Shown: one piece after another, positions 8,216-15,595 of the stretch | Layout of the letters: every line of letters begins with the position of its first letter | Position numbering within the stretch: the first letter of the stretch is position 1 | From: Streptomyces justiciae | GTDB taxonomy: Bacteria; Actinomycetota; Actinomycetes; Streptomycetales; Streptomycetaceae | Assembly: GCF_015163075.1 (NCBI RefSeq) | Contig: NZ_JADDXU010000014.1 | Location: forward strand, 1 to 64,000 | Length of the DNA stretch: 64,000 bases | Direction of reading: 5' to 3' | Position numbers and translations under genes: made by a program | The notes under the pieces: model-generated | The model's database searches: none | The model's input: only the letters and a program-made list of their open reading frames with translations | Told to the model about the DNA's origin: nothing

Positions 8216-8983
8216 TTAGTTCGCGGTCCTGACTGTGACTTTGCCGTCGCCGGTGTGCGCGGATATGACGTGCGAGCTGGACTCGTCGCGCGGGACGGAG
8301 ACGTCCACCCCGCCGTCGCCGGTCTGTGTCGAGACGCGGTACGTGGACTTGGGCAGTTCGACGGTGACGGAGCCGTCCCCGCTCCTGGACTCCACCAGGT
8401 CCGGTACGGCGCCCAGTTCGAGGTGCACGGACCCGTCACCGGTCCGGGTGTGCACCTTGCGGGAGGTGACCTCCGCGCGCACGGAGCCGTCGCCGGTCTT
8501 CAGGTCGAGGGGGCCGCTGGAGTCGGTGACATGAACGGACCCGTCCCCGGTGCTGATGCTCAGCGGGGTCTCGAAGCCCTGCGCCCGCACGCCCCCGTCC
8601 CCGTCCTCGACCGTCACGGCGACCCCGCGCGGCACCTCGATACGGTGCTTGGCCGCGCAGTCGGCGACCACGCCGGTGCAGTGCATCCGCAGCTTGAGCC
8701 GGTCGTCCTTCATGGACCAGGTCACCTCGGGGTCCTTGCCGAGCGCGACGGAGCCCTGGAACCAGCGCGTGACCTCGACCGTTCCCGCCTTGGCGTCGTC
8801 GACGGCGACGATCTCCAGCGCGGAGTCGTCGGAGTCGACGGTGAGGGTGTTCCCGCGCAGGGTGAAGGCCCGCTCGTCGGGATGCTTGTCGTCCCCCGCG
8901 GAGGCTCCGCACGCGCTGACGGCCCCCAGGAGAGCGACGGCCCCGACGGCGAGGACGACGCGGGCGGTGACGGAACGGTCCAT
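8216..8983 (-). CDS. DUF4097-type beta-repeat lipoprotein
   Basis: A 255-residue secreted lipoprotein. The N-terminus has two positive residues, a hydrophobic stretch and the lipobox LLGAVSAC, so the mature protein is lipid-anchored at Cys 25. The C-terminal half has repeated T/SGDGSV motifs about every 18-22 residues (STGDGSV, KTGDGSV, RTGDGSV, RSGDGSV, QTGDGGV, HTGDGKV), the beta-strand repeat of the DUF4097 family, likely a right-handed beta-solenoid. ATG at 8983 follows GGGGGAGA; a longer reading from 9106 adds an unlikely leader. A conserved role is unknown; surface adhesion or stress sensing are possibilities. Confidence 0.88.
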   Translation of the reverse strand: MDRSVTARVVLAVGAVALLGAVSACGASAGDDKHPDERAFTLRGNTLTVDSDDSALEIVAVDDAKAGTVEVTRWFQGSVALGKDPEVTWSMKDDRLKLRMHCTGVVADCAAKHRIEVPRGVAVTVEDGDGGVRAQGFETPLSISTGDGSVHVTDSSGPLDLKTGDGSVRAEVTSRKVHTRTGDGSVHLELGAVPDLVESRSGDGSVTVELPKSTYRVSTQTGDGGVDVSVPRDESSSHVISAHTGDGKVTVRTAN

Positions 8984-9173
8984 GAGAATCTCCCCCTGCA
9001 GGCACTGACAAGCCTCTTCGACCGTACGGACCGCGGGGCGGCCGCGGGATCCGGGACGCTCCCGGATACAGGGTGGGGAAAACCCCCGGAAGAACCCTGA
9101 CCGCATCCGGTTTGCAGGACAGTGCCCCGGGCAATGTAGGCTGTCGACTCGTCCTGAGCGCAGCTCGGGGTGC

Positions 9174-9248
<75 letters not shown>

Positions 9249-9252
9249 CCGT

Positions 9253-9290
9253 GAAGGGGACCCCGGCCGACATCGGCCGGGGTCCCCTTC
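9253..9290 (+). terminator. long perfect palindrome after tRNA-Val, probably bidirectional
   Basis: GAAGGGGACCCCGGCCGA (9253-9270) pairs base for base with 9273-9290 around a minimal loop, giving 17-18 bp with no mismatch. It starts 5 bases after the tRNA CCA and ends 7 bases before the stop of the convergent gene at 9297, so it can end transcription from both sides. Confidence 0.9.
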
Positions 9291-9296
9291 GTCTCG

Positions 9297-9629
9297 TCAC
9301 TCCGTTTCGTCGCGTGCGTGCTTCAGCCCCATCCGCGCGTCCACCCGTTCCCCCACCGCGACCTCCGCCCAGAAGCGGTGGCCGCTGACGAAGACGGCGA
9401 GTTCGTGTTCGCGTTGGCGGAGCTTCTCCACCTCTGCCTGTTCGTCGGCCGTCCAGCCGGGTGAGGCGGGGCGTTCCACCTTGCGCCAGCCGGCGGTGTC
9501 GCTGAATCCGTCCAGCGGCTCGACCGACCAGGGCAGCCTTTTGAGCAGGGCCGACAGCTCGGCCCTGACCTGATGCAGCTCCTCCTGACCGGCGAGGAGG
9601 TCACTCGGAAAGTCATAGGTCGTAGCCAC
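9297..9629 (-). CDS. hypothetical protein, 110 residues
   Basis: A soluble, charged protein with a central predicted helical hairpin: QEELHQVRAELSALLKRLPW and a Glu/Lys-rich helix DEQAEVEKLRQREHELAVFV flank a Trp-rich segment (SVEPLDGFSDTAGW). I recognise no family. Codon use fits the chromosome. The ATG at 9629 starts MATTYDFP, and its promoter must lie in the short space before the divergent gene at 9756. Its 3' end is bounded by the palindrome after tRNA-Val. Confidence 0.75.
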   Translation of the reverse strand: MATTYDFPSDLLAGQEELHQVRAELSALLKRLPWSVEPLDGFSDTAGWRKVERPASPGWTADEQAEVEKLRQREHELAVFVSGHRFWAEVAVGERVDARMGLKHARDETE

Positions 9630-9755
9630 GGCGCAATGCTACGCCTGTTCGATTTAGGGGTGCGAGTTTCTTCAGTGGGTTCATGCGAACGGGTGTGGCA
9701 GCCGCGGGTGGGCCCGACGGCGGCGGGGGCGGGTGCCGATGTCAGGATCGGGCCT

Positions 9756-10274
9756 GTGAAAAGTCCCCTGACCTACCAGGACACCCTCTTCGTCAACTTC
9801 CGGCACTTCGCGTTCCCGGAGGGATCGGGGGCCGGCTACCGCTGGGTGGACGTCAAGCGGTTCCGGCTGGCGGCCGACCCCCCGGCCGACCATGACCTGC
9901 TCGCCGCGCTGATCGCGCGGCCAGAGTTCCGGGACCTCTACGACGGCTCGGGGATCTGGCAGGACCTACGGCACGGACGGTGGTGGGCGGACCGGATCGG
10001 CCCGGAGGCGTATGTGCCGGTCGACGCGGAGGGCGCGAACGGCATCGTCCGGAACTGGGCCGGCGGACTCGGCCCGGTGCCCGCCGAGCTGGACGCGCGG
10101 CTGGGGGAGACCGTCTACGAGCCCGCTCGCCGGGCGAGCAGCCGGTACGTCCTCGGGGAGCTTCCCGAGGACGCCCGGCACGACTACGCGCAGGTCCACA
10201 TCGAGTTCCACGAACTCGTCCTCGTCGACCGCGCCCTCGGCGTCCTGTCGCTCGTGGTTGCGGCCGACGACTGA
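9756..10274 (+). CDS. hypothetical protein, 172 residues
   Basis: GTG at 9756 follows AGGATCG and gives MKSPLTYQDTLFVNFRHFAF; the reading frame is open to 9573, but the extra residues have poor codon character and overlap the divergent gene. The protein is acidic and rich in aromatics, with DLRHGRWWADRIGPEAYVPVD in the middle and a C-terminal beta/alpha stretch (IEFHELVLVDRALGVLSLVVAADD). I recognise no family and see no membrane segment or signal peptide. It ends 11 bases before the convergent PanE-like gene. Confidence 0.7.
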   Translation: MKSPLTYQDTLFVNFRHFAFPEGSGAGYRWVDVKRFRLAADPPADHDLLAALIARPEFRDLYDGSGIWQDLRHGRWWADRIGPEAYVPVDAEGANGIVRNWAGGLGPVPAELDARLGETVYEPARRASSRYVLGELPEDARHDYAQVHIEFHELVLVDRALGVLSLVVAADD

Positions 10275-10285
10275 GGCGCCGGGTC

Positions 10286-11194
10286 TCAGTGACCGGCGGC
10301 CCGCAGTTCCGCCACCAGGCGGGTCGCCACCGGGGCCGGTACCCCGGAGCGTTCCGCCGCGCGCAGCAATGCCCCGCCGATCGCGTCGAGTTCGAGCGGG
10401 TGACCCGCTTCGGCGTCGCGCTGCATGGAGGACTTGGTCTGCGGCCGGAACGCGTCGTAGCGGGCGAGGGCCTGGGCCGGGTCCACCGAGGCGCCCGAGG
10501 CGCGGCTGACCGCGGCCGTCTCCTCGACCAGTGCGATCAGCTCCTCGCGGTGGCGCGTGCGGACGTCGCCCAGCGGGAGCGCGTAGCGCGTGGTGAGCAG
10601 GGCGAGCGGGGCTAGGAACGCCATCTTGGACCACAGCGCCGAGGCCTCGTCCGGGAGGACCCGGGTGGTCGGCCCGGCCGCGTCCAGGGCCGCCGCCAGC
10701 GTGTCCAGGCGGTCCTTGGCCACCTTGTCGCCGCTCAGGTCGATCTCCGCGAGCGGGCTGCCGTGCACGATCTCTCCCGGCGCCACCCGTGTCGACTCCG
10801 TCCGGATCACCGCCGGGGCCACCACCTCCTCGCCGTAGCGGGCCCGCAGCGCCGCCGGGTGCTCCACGCCGTTCAGGAACGGGACGAGGAGCGCGTCACC
10901 CAGCGCCGCGGGCGGTACCCGGTCCAGCGCCGCGTCGAGCGCGGTGTGCTTGACCGCCACCAGGCAGGCGTCGACGGGCGTCCGCAGCTCGGTGTCCGCC
11001 TCCACTGCGGCCGTGAAGTCACCGTACGGGCCGCTGCGGACGTGGATTCCGGTCGTACGCAGCGCCGCGGCGGTCTCGTCCCCGGCCAGGCAGATGACCC
11101 GGTGGCCGTCCCGGGCCAGCAGCCCGGCGAGCAGGCCGCCGATGCCCCCCGGGCCCAGTACGGCCACGGTCAGTTTCCGGTCGTGCGTCGTCAC
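10286..11194 (-). CDS. ketopantoate reductase-family (PanE/ApbA) oxidoreductase
   Basis: A 302-residue NADP-dependent 2-dehydropantoate reductase homologue. Residues 8-35 are a Rossmann fold with GPGGIGG. VAVKHTAL and PFLNGVEHPAAL are the usual domain 1 features, and the C-terminal ApbA_C helical domain runs from about 180. In true PanE the helix holding the catalytic Lys also holds an Asn four residues on (K..xN); here the segment is WSKMAFLAPLALL, so the Lys is present and the Asn position appears to be Leu. It may therefore be a paralogue acting on another 2-oxo acid. The GTG start at 11194 follows GGGAGTTC. No pantothenate genes are nearby. Confidence 0.85.
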   Translation of the reverse strand: MTTHDRKLTVAVLGPGGIGGLLAGLLARDGHRVICLAGDETAAALRTTGIHVRSGPYGDFTAAVEADTELRTPVDACLVAVKHTALDAALDRVPPAALGDALLVPFLNGVEHPAALRARYGEEVVAPAVIRTESTRVAPGEIVHGSPLAEIDLSGDKVAKDRLDTLAAALDAAGPTTRVLPDEASALWSKMAFLAPLALLTTRYALPLGDVRTRHREELIALVEETAAVSRASGASVDPAQALARYDAFRPQTKSSMQRDAEAGHPLELDAIGGALLRAAERSGVPAPVATRLVAELRAAGH

Positions 11195-11258
11195 ACGAAC
11201 TCCCTTCGTCGGTCGGCCCCTTGAGTGGTGGCCGCCTCGCGACGGATCATCGCAGACG

Positions 11259-12014
11259 TCACAGTCGTACGGTCTCCCCGGGCTCCGGCAGGTGCAGCCG
11301 GTCGGTCAGGCCCGCCTCCGCGAACGCCTTCGTCAGCGTCGGGCCGTCCTGCGTGAAGTGGCCCCAGTGCTCGAAGTGCAGCGGTACGACATGACGGGCG
11401 CCCAGGATCACGGCCGCCTCCGCCGCCCGCTCGCTGGTCAGGGTGAGCGGGGCGTCCGGCACGAGGGGAGTGCGGGCCGCTCCCGCGAACAGCACGGCCA
11501 CGTCGAAGGGGCCCTCGCGGTCGGCGATCTCGCGGACCAGGTCCAGGTCGGCGTTGTCGCCGCTGACGTACACCTTCGGCAGTCCCGCCCCGGACAGGAC
11601 GAAGCCGGTGACCTCGCCGACGAGGGGTTCGGAGCCCTTGGGGCCGTGCAGGGCGGGCACGGCGGTGACGCGGACGCCGCCGACCTCCGTGTGCTCCCAG
11701 GTGGGCAGGGCGCGGACGGGGGCGCCGATCCGGTCGTACGCCGAGGCCGTGGACAGGACGAGCGGCGCGGACCCGACGAGTGTCCGGCCCGCCGTGTCCA
11801 GGTTGTCCGGGTGGTGGTCGTGGGAGAGCAAGACGGCGTCCACCGGGCCCACCTCGGCCGCGGTCACCGCCGGGCCGGTCTTCTTCACCAGCGTGCGGGA
11901 GCCGACGGCGTACTCACCGGGCGCGTCGAAGGTCGGGTCGGTCAGCAGGCGCACCCCGCCGAGCGTGATCACAGAGGTCGGGCCGCCGATGTAAAGGATC
12001 TCCACAGAGGTCAT
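11259..12014 (-). CDS. metallo-beta-lactamase-fold hydrolase (YtnP/UlaG-like)
   Basis: A 251-residue MBL-fold protein. VEILYIGGPTSVITLGGVRLLTDP opens the fold, LLSHDHHPDN carries the metal-binding His/Asp cluster (residues ~64-73), and LHGPKG, VYVSGDN and VPLHFEHWGHF supply later ligands. The pattern is the UlaG/RomA-like subgroup (lactonase or phosphodiesterase-like). No clear Shine-Dalgarno is seen; ATG at 12014 is taken, GTG at 12023 is possible. It is divergent from the DUF2277 gene with 59 bases between, so both promoters must overlap. Substrate unknown. Confidence 0.82.
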   Translation of the reverse strand: MTSVEILYIGGPTSVITLGGVRLLTDPTFDAPGEYAVGSRTLVKKTGPAVTAAEVGPVDAVLLSHDHHPDNLDTAGRTLVGSAPLVLSTASAYDRIGAPVRALPTWEHTEVGGVRVTAVPALHGPKGSEPLVGEVTGFVLSGAGLPKVYVSGDNADLDLVREIADREGPFDVAVLFAGAARTPLVPDAPLTLTSERAAEAAVILGARHVVPLHFEHWGHFTQDGPTLTKAFAEAGLTDRLHLPEPGETVRL

Positions 12015-12073
12015 GTACTGCACAATCCGGCCGATGCCCCGCGCTATTCCGGCGGCCGGGCCACACTTGAGGC

Positions 12074-12304
12074 ATGTGCCGCAGCATCAAGACCCTTCGC
12101 CCGCCCGTGTTGCCCGAGGAGGCGACCGAGGAGGAGATCCGGGCCGCCGCCCTCCAGTACGTGCGGAAGGTGTCCGGCTTCCGGGCGCCCGCCGCGCACA
12201 ACCAGGAGGTCTTCGACCACGCCGTCGACGCGATCGCCGAGGCCACGGCCGAGCTGCTCGCCGGCCTGGAGGTGCGTGGGGCGGCGGCGCGGAAGGCCGG
12301 GTAG
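12074..12304 (+). CDS. DUF2277 family small protein
   Basis: A 76-residue protein beginning MCRSIKTLRPPVLPEEATEE, the invariant start of the DUF2277 family, followed by EEIRAAALQYVRKVSGFRAP and a helical tail. The conserved Cys 2 and the short helical body are typical. It is soluble; function unknown across the family. A weak TTGAGG precedes the ATG. It ends at 12304, immediately next to the convergent DedA stop at 12305. Confidence 0.85.
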   Translation: MCRSIKTLRPPVLPEEATEEEIRAAALQYVRKVSGFRAPAAHNQEVFDHAVDAIAEATAELLAGLEVRGAAARKAG

Positions 12305-12922
12305 TTACGCGGCGGGCTGGCGGCGCATCACGTACGCCGCCCCGGCGCCCGCGCCGAACAGCGCCAGCACCGACACGCCCGTCGCCAGCCAGGTCGTCCC
12401 CAGCCACTGGGCGCCGTAGTAGCCGAGGGCGACGCTGTACGCCGCCCAGGCCAGGCCCGCCAGCGCGGACCAGGGCAAGAACTCGCGGATGCGGCGGTGG
12501 GCGGCGCCCGCGACGAAGGAGACGACCGATCGGCCGGCCGGGGCGAAGCGGGCGAGGACGACCAGCGGGCCGCCGCCGCGGGCGAGGGCCGAGCCGAGAC
12601 GTTCCTGCGCGGTGGTCAGCCGACGGGAGCGGGCGATGGCGCGGTCGAGGCGGTCGCCGCCCCGCCAGGCCAGCCGGTACGCCACCAGGTCGCCGAGGAC
12701 GGACGCGGTGGCGGCACAGAGCGTGAGCAGGAGGATGTCCGGGACGTCCGCCGGGACCTTGCCGGCGGCGGTGCCCGCGGCCGCCGCGGTGGCGGCCGTG
12801 ATGACGAGGACACCACTGGGCAGGACCGGCAGGAACACGTCGAGCAGGACCGACGCGGCCACCAGCGCGTAGATCCATGGGCTGCCGGTCAGCGCGCCCA
12901 CACTCCCGAGACTCTCGAACAC
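12305..12922 (-). CDS. DedA-family membrane protein
   Basis: About 205 residues with the DedA/SNARE-associated pattern: a hydrophobic helix WIYALVAASVLLDVFLPVLPSG, a re-entrant glycine-rich region, LGDLVAYRLAW, then RFAPAGRSVVSFVAGAAH containing the conserved Arg/Gly motif (FxRxxPxxR variant), and two final helices. DedA proteins act in membrane homeostasis as proton-dependent or undecaprenyl-phosphate/lipid flippase-like transporters. GTG at 12922 has GGGGAG 5 bases upstream; an alternative GTG lies at 12928. The stretch upstream to 13021 is open but contains an inverted repeat and is not coding in my view. Confidence 0.85.
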   Translation of the reverse strand: MFESLGSVGALTGSPWIYALVAASVLLDVFLPVLPSGVLVITAATAAAAGTAAGKVPADVPDILLLTLCAATASVLGDLVAYRLAWRGGDRLDRAIARSRRLTTAQERLGSALARGGGPLVVLARFAPAGRSVVSFVAGAAHRRIREFLPWSALAGLAWAAYSVALGYYGAQWLGTTWLATGVSVLALFGAGAGAAYVMRRQPAA

Positions 12923-13006
12923 CGTCACTCCCCGTTTTCCCCCGTAACAGCCATACAGCGTACGCCGGGGGTGTGACAGGAGGTTCATGGGGGGCTCGTG
13001 TGTCCT

Positions 13007-13057
13007 GCACGGGTTGTTCACTCCGGTGACACGTTCCGGGGAGTGAACAACCCGTGC
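13007..13057 (-). terminator. 18-bp perfect inverted repeat between DoxX and DedA genes
   Basis: GCACGGGTTGTTCACTCC (13007-13024) pairs perfectly with 13040-13057 around a 15-base loop. It follows the stop of the DoxX gene on the minus strand by 27 bases and precedes the DedA promoter region. Lacking a U-run, it fits an actinobacterial I-shaped terminator; an operator is an alternative. Confidence 0.65.
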
Positions 13058-13084
13058 GGGGGTGCCCGTCGTGGAGCGGGTGGA

Positions 13085-13525
13085 TCAGGCGGCCACGGGT
13101 GCCTTGTCCGTGGCCGGTCGCTCGGCGGCGGCCGGGGAGCGCTTGGCGAACAGCCGGTCGACGCCGAAGGCGCCGGAGCCGGTGAACACCAGCAGCAGGA
13201 AGGCCCAGCAGAACATCGCCGAGGCCTCGCCGCCGTTCTCCATCGGCCACAGGGCGCCGGGCTGATGGACCTTGAAGTACGCGTACGCCATCGAGCCCGA
13301 GGCGATGAACGCGGCGGCCCGGGTGCCGAGGCCGAGCAGGACGAGCGAGCCGCCGACGAGCTGGATCACGGCCGCGTACCAGCCCGGCCAGGTGCCGGCG
13401 GAGACGCTGTCGCTGCCGAGGACGCCGAAGAGCGAGGCGGCGCCGTGGCAGGTGAAGAGCAGTCCGACGACGATACGAAACAGGCCGAGGACGTACGGCT
13501 GGGCGCTGTTGAGGCGTCCGGTCAT
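13085..13525 (-). CDS. DoxX-family membrane protein
   Basis: A 146-residue, four-helix membrane protein: YVLGLFRIVVGLLFTCHGAASLFG (helix 1 with the conserved His), AAVIQLVGGSLVLLGLGTRAAAFIA, a third helix around ASGSMAYAYFKVHQP, and MFCWAFLLLVFTGSGAFGVD. This is the DoxX/SURF4-type family, linked in other bacteria to thiol/redox stress complexes. The C-terminus (RSPAAAERPATDKAPVAA) is disordered. The ATG follows AGGAGTACTCCCC. It ends before an 18-bp hairpin and is separated from the large flavoprotein gene by about 77 bases. Confidence 0.88.
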   Translation of the reverse strand: MTGRLNSAQPYVLGLFRIVVGLLFTCHGAASLFGVLGSDSVSAGTWPGWYAAVIQLVGGSLVLLGLGTRAAAFIASGSMAYAYFKVHQPGALWPMENGGEASAMFCWAFLLLVFTGSGAFGVDRLFAKRSPAAAERPATDKAPVAA

Positions 13526-13602
13526 GTGGGGAGTACTCCTACGGTCGGACCGGTCCGTGGGGAGGACCGGTGTGGGGGACAGAACCGTGCGAGCACTCCA
13601 CG

Positions 13603-15513
13603 TTAGGCGGGCCTAATCAATGCTTGCAAGTTCAACATTTGGCCACGGATTTGCCTCCGCTTGACTTCCGTTTCGCCGGTAGCCGCACGTAGAGCGGTGC
13701 GAATGGCTTCTCTGGCCACCGCGTCCGCGTCCGAAAGCGTGACCGAATCCACACCCGGCCGGGCGCCCGCCGCGGTCACCCAGTGCACTCCTTCCGTCGG
13801 CACCCCGAACGCGAACCTCTTTGCATGCACGGCTCCTTGACGGTTCATCAGACGGTAAGGCCGTGCCGTGACGTCCAGTCCGCCGGTCTCGTACCCGTCG
13901 ACCGTGTGCGGTCGGCACGCCCCGGTCGCCAGCAGCCGGGCGAGCAACGGGTCGGCGGTGCGCCGCAGATCCGGTTCCGGCAGCCGTGCCTCGATGAGGG
14001 TGGTCACGCGTACGGCGGACCCGGGGACGTCGGGGGAGTGCGCCACCCAGTCCCCGTCCCCTTCGGTGACCGTCGCGCGCGGTCCGAGCACCTCGACCAC
14101 TCCCGCCTCCATCAGCGCCACCAGCTCCTCGATACGGCGGCGGGGCGGGCCGATGGAGAGGAACGCGTTGAGCGGGGTGTACCAGCGGTCCAGGTGCTCG
14201 CGGCGCGAGACGCCGGTCAGTCCGCCGTGGTCGACGATCAGCCGGAGTTCGTTGCGCAGGTCGCGCAGCACGTCGAGGGCCGCCTTGAGGGGGCCGTCGA
14301 CATTGCCGAGGGCGGCCTGCGCGGCGTCCTCGCGCAGGTGCGCCAGCAGCCAGGAGCGCCACTGGCCGGGGTCGGTGAAGTCGCGGTCCGCGTACGGCCG
14401 GGAGATCCGGTCCCAGCTCCAGCGGTCGGCGTCCGGGACGCCGAACTCGTCGAGGACCAGGGCCTCTTGGGCGTCGCCGTGCGGGACGGTGAGGAAGCGG
14501 TCGGGGAAGTCGGGGCGCCGGGTCAGGGCCGTGTAGTAGACGGTCTCGACCTCCTTCGCGGCCAACGGCCATATCTCGGCGAGGAAGTCGGGTGCCTCGC
14601 CCGAGTCGGCGCGCTTGCGGAAGCCCGCTATGACCTCCGGGGTGAGCACGAGCGGGGTGTGCCGGCCGTACGGGCCCTTCGCGTTGTCGCCGCGCGCCTG
14701 GTACGGGACGCCCCGCCGGGACCCGGCGTAGAGGCGGGGTTCGCGGCCGGAGGGGAGATAGCGCAGACCGTCCGGGCCGGGGACGAAACGGCCACCGCGG
14801 CCGGTCGTCAACAAGGCGGTGTGGTCGAAGAAGTTGAGACCCAGGCCGCGCAACAGCACCGGTTCGCCGGGGGAGATGGCGTCGAGGTCGACGTCGGCGG
14901 GGTTGACGGGCGGGATGTGGCGCAGACCGTGGCGAGCGGCGTACGCCGCCATGTGCCGTTCTTCCGGCGTGGGGAGCGTGGGCAGATGGCCCTGGGTGAG
15001 GACGACGGCGGCGAGGCCGGTCAGGGTGCTGCCGTTGTCGAGGGTGAGGATCTGGCGGCCGTCGGGGGCGTCGTCGAGGCGGGTCGCGCGGGCCGCGTGG
15101 GTCTCGACGCGCACGGCGGGCGGGGCCTCCCGGACCGTACGGGCGAACACCCACTCCAGGTACCGCCCGTAGTGGGCGCGGGTCGGGTACGCGTCCGGGC
15201 CGAGCTCGCCGGCCGCCCACTCGTACAGGCTGGGGCCCGGCCGGATCGGCCCCGAGCAGTCCACGCTGTCGTCGGTGAACAGGGTGACCTGGCAGGCGAC
15301 GGTGTTCATCAGCAGCTCGGGCGACTGAGCCACCCGCCACACGCTGCCCGCGCCGGGCGGTGCGGGGTCCACCACGTGCACGGTCAACTCGACGCCGGGT
15401 GGCAGGAGTTCGGGCACCGACGCACACAGCCGCTCCAGGACGCTGGTGCCTCGTGGTCCGGCACCGACCACGGCGAGGGAGAGGGGGGACGGTTCCGCAG
15501 CCGGTGCAGACAA
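13603..15513 (-). CDS. large FAD/NAD(P)-binding protein (NAD_binding_9 type)
   Basis: A 636-residue protein beginning LSLAVVGAGPRGTSVLERLCA, a dinucleotide fold of the GAGPRG type used by FAD/NAD(P)-binding domain proteins related to lysine/ornithine N-monooxygenases. Further motifs are LLMNTVACQVTLFTDDS, AVVLTQGHLPTLP and PVLLRGLGLNFFDHTALLTTG. The C-terminal ~200 residues (DRWYTPLNAFLSIGPPRRRIEEL onward) are specific to this family. Substrate unknown; often annotated as an adenylate-cyclase-like or siderophore-related flavoprotein without proof. Its stop codon lies in TTAGGC GG GCCTAA, probably coincidental coding sequence. It starts 82 bases after the PhoD-like stop. Confidence 0.8.
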   Translation of the reverse strand: MSAPAAEPSPLSLAVVGAGPRGTSVLERLCASVPELLPPGVELTVHVVDPAPPGAGSVWRVAQSPELLMNTVACQVTLFTDDSVDCSGPIRPGPSLYEWAAGELGPDAYPTRAHYGRYLEWVFARTVREAPPAVRVETHAARATRLDDAPDGRQILTLDNGSTLTGLAAVVLTQGHLPTLPTPEERHMAAYAARHGLRHIPPVNPADVDLDAISPGEPVLLRGLGLNFFDHTALLTTGRGGRFVPGPDGLRYLPSGREPRLYAGSRRGVPYQARGDNAKGPYGRHTPLVLTPEVIAGFRKRADSGEAPDFLAEIWPLAAKEVETVYYTALTRRPDFPDRFLTVPHGDAQEALVLDEFGVPDADRWSWDRISRPYADRDFTDPGQWRSWLLAHLREDAAQAALGNVDGPLKAALDVLRDLRNELRLIVDHGGLTGVSRREHLDRWYTPLNAFLSIGPPRRRIEELVALMEAGVVEVLGPRATVTEGDGDWVAHSPDVPGSAVRVTTLIEARLPEPDLRRTADPLLARLLATGACRPHTVDGYETGGLDVTARPYRLMNRQGAVHAKRFAFGVPTEGVHWVTAAGARPGVDSVTLSDADAVAREAIRTALRAATGETEVKRRQIRGQMLNLQALIRPA

Positions 15514-15595
15514 AAGGGTGACTCCCGGGCGTGTGGGGCGCTTGGCGGGTGGTCGCCCGCCGGAAGCGGACGGTCCGCCTCATCATGCCGTGCCC

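Noticed and set aside
6770..9100. Very long open frame on the plus strand opposite the coiled-coil and DUF4097 genes
   Set aside because: It is a shadow of high-G+C coding on the minus strand: the minus-strand proteins have signal peptide, lipobox and ribosome sites, and this frame has repetitive Gly/Arg/Val composition.
13603..13616. Palindrome TTAGGC-GG-GCCTAA, resembling an iron-box
   Set aside because: It overlaps the last codons and stop of the flavoprotein, is shorter than the 19-bp DmdR box, and no iron gene is near.
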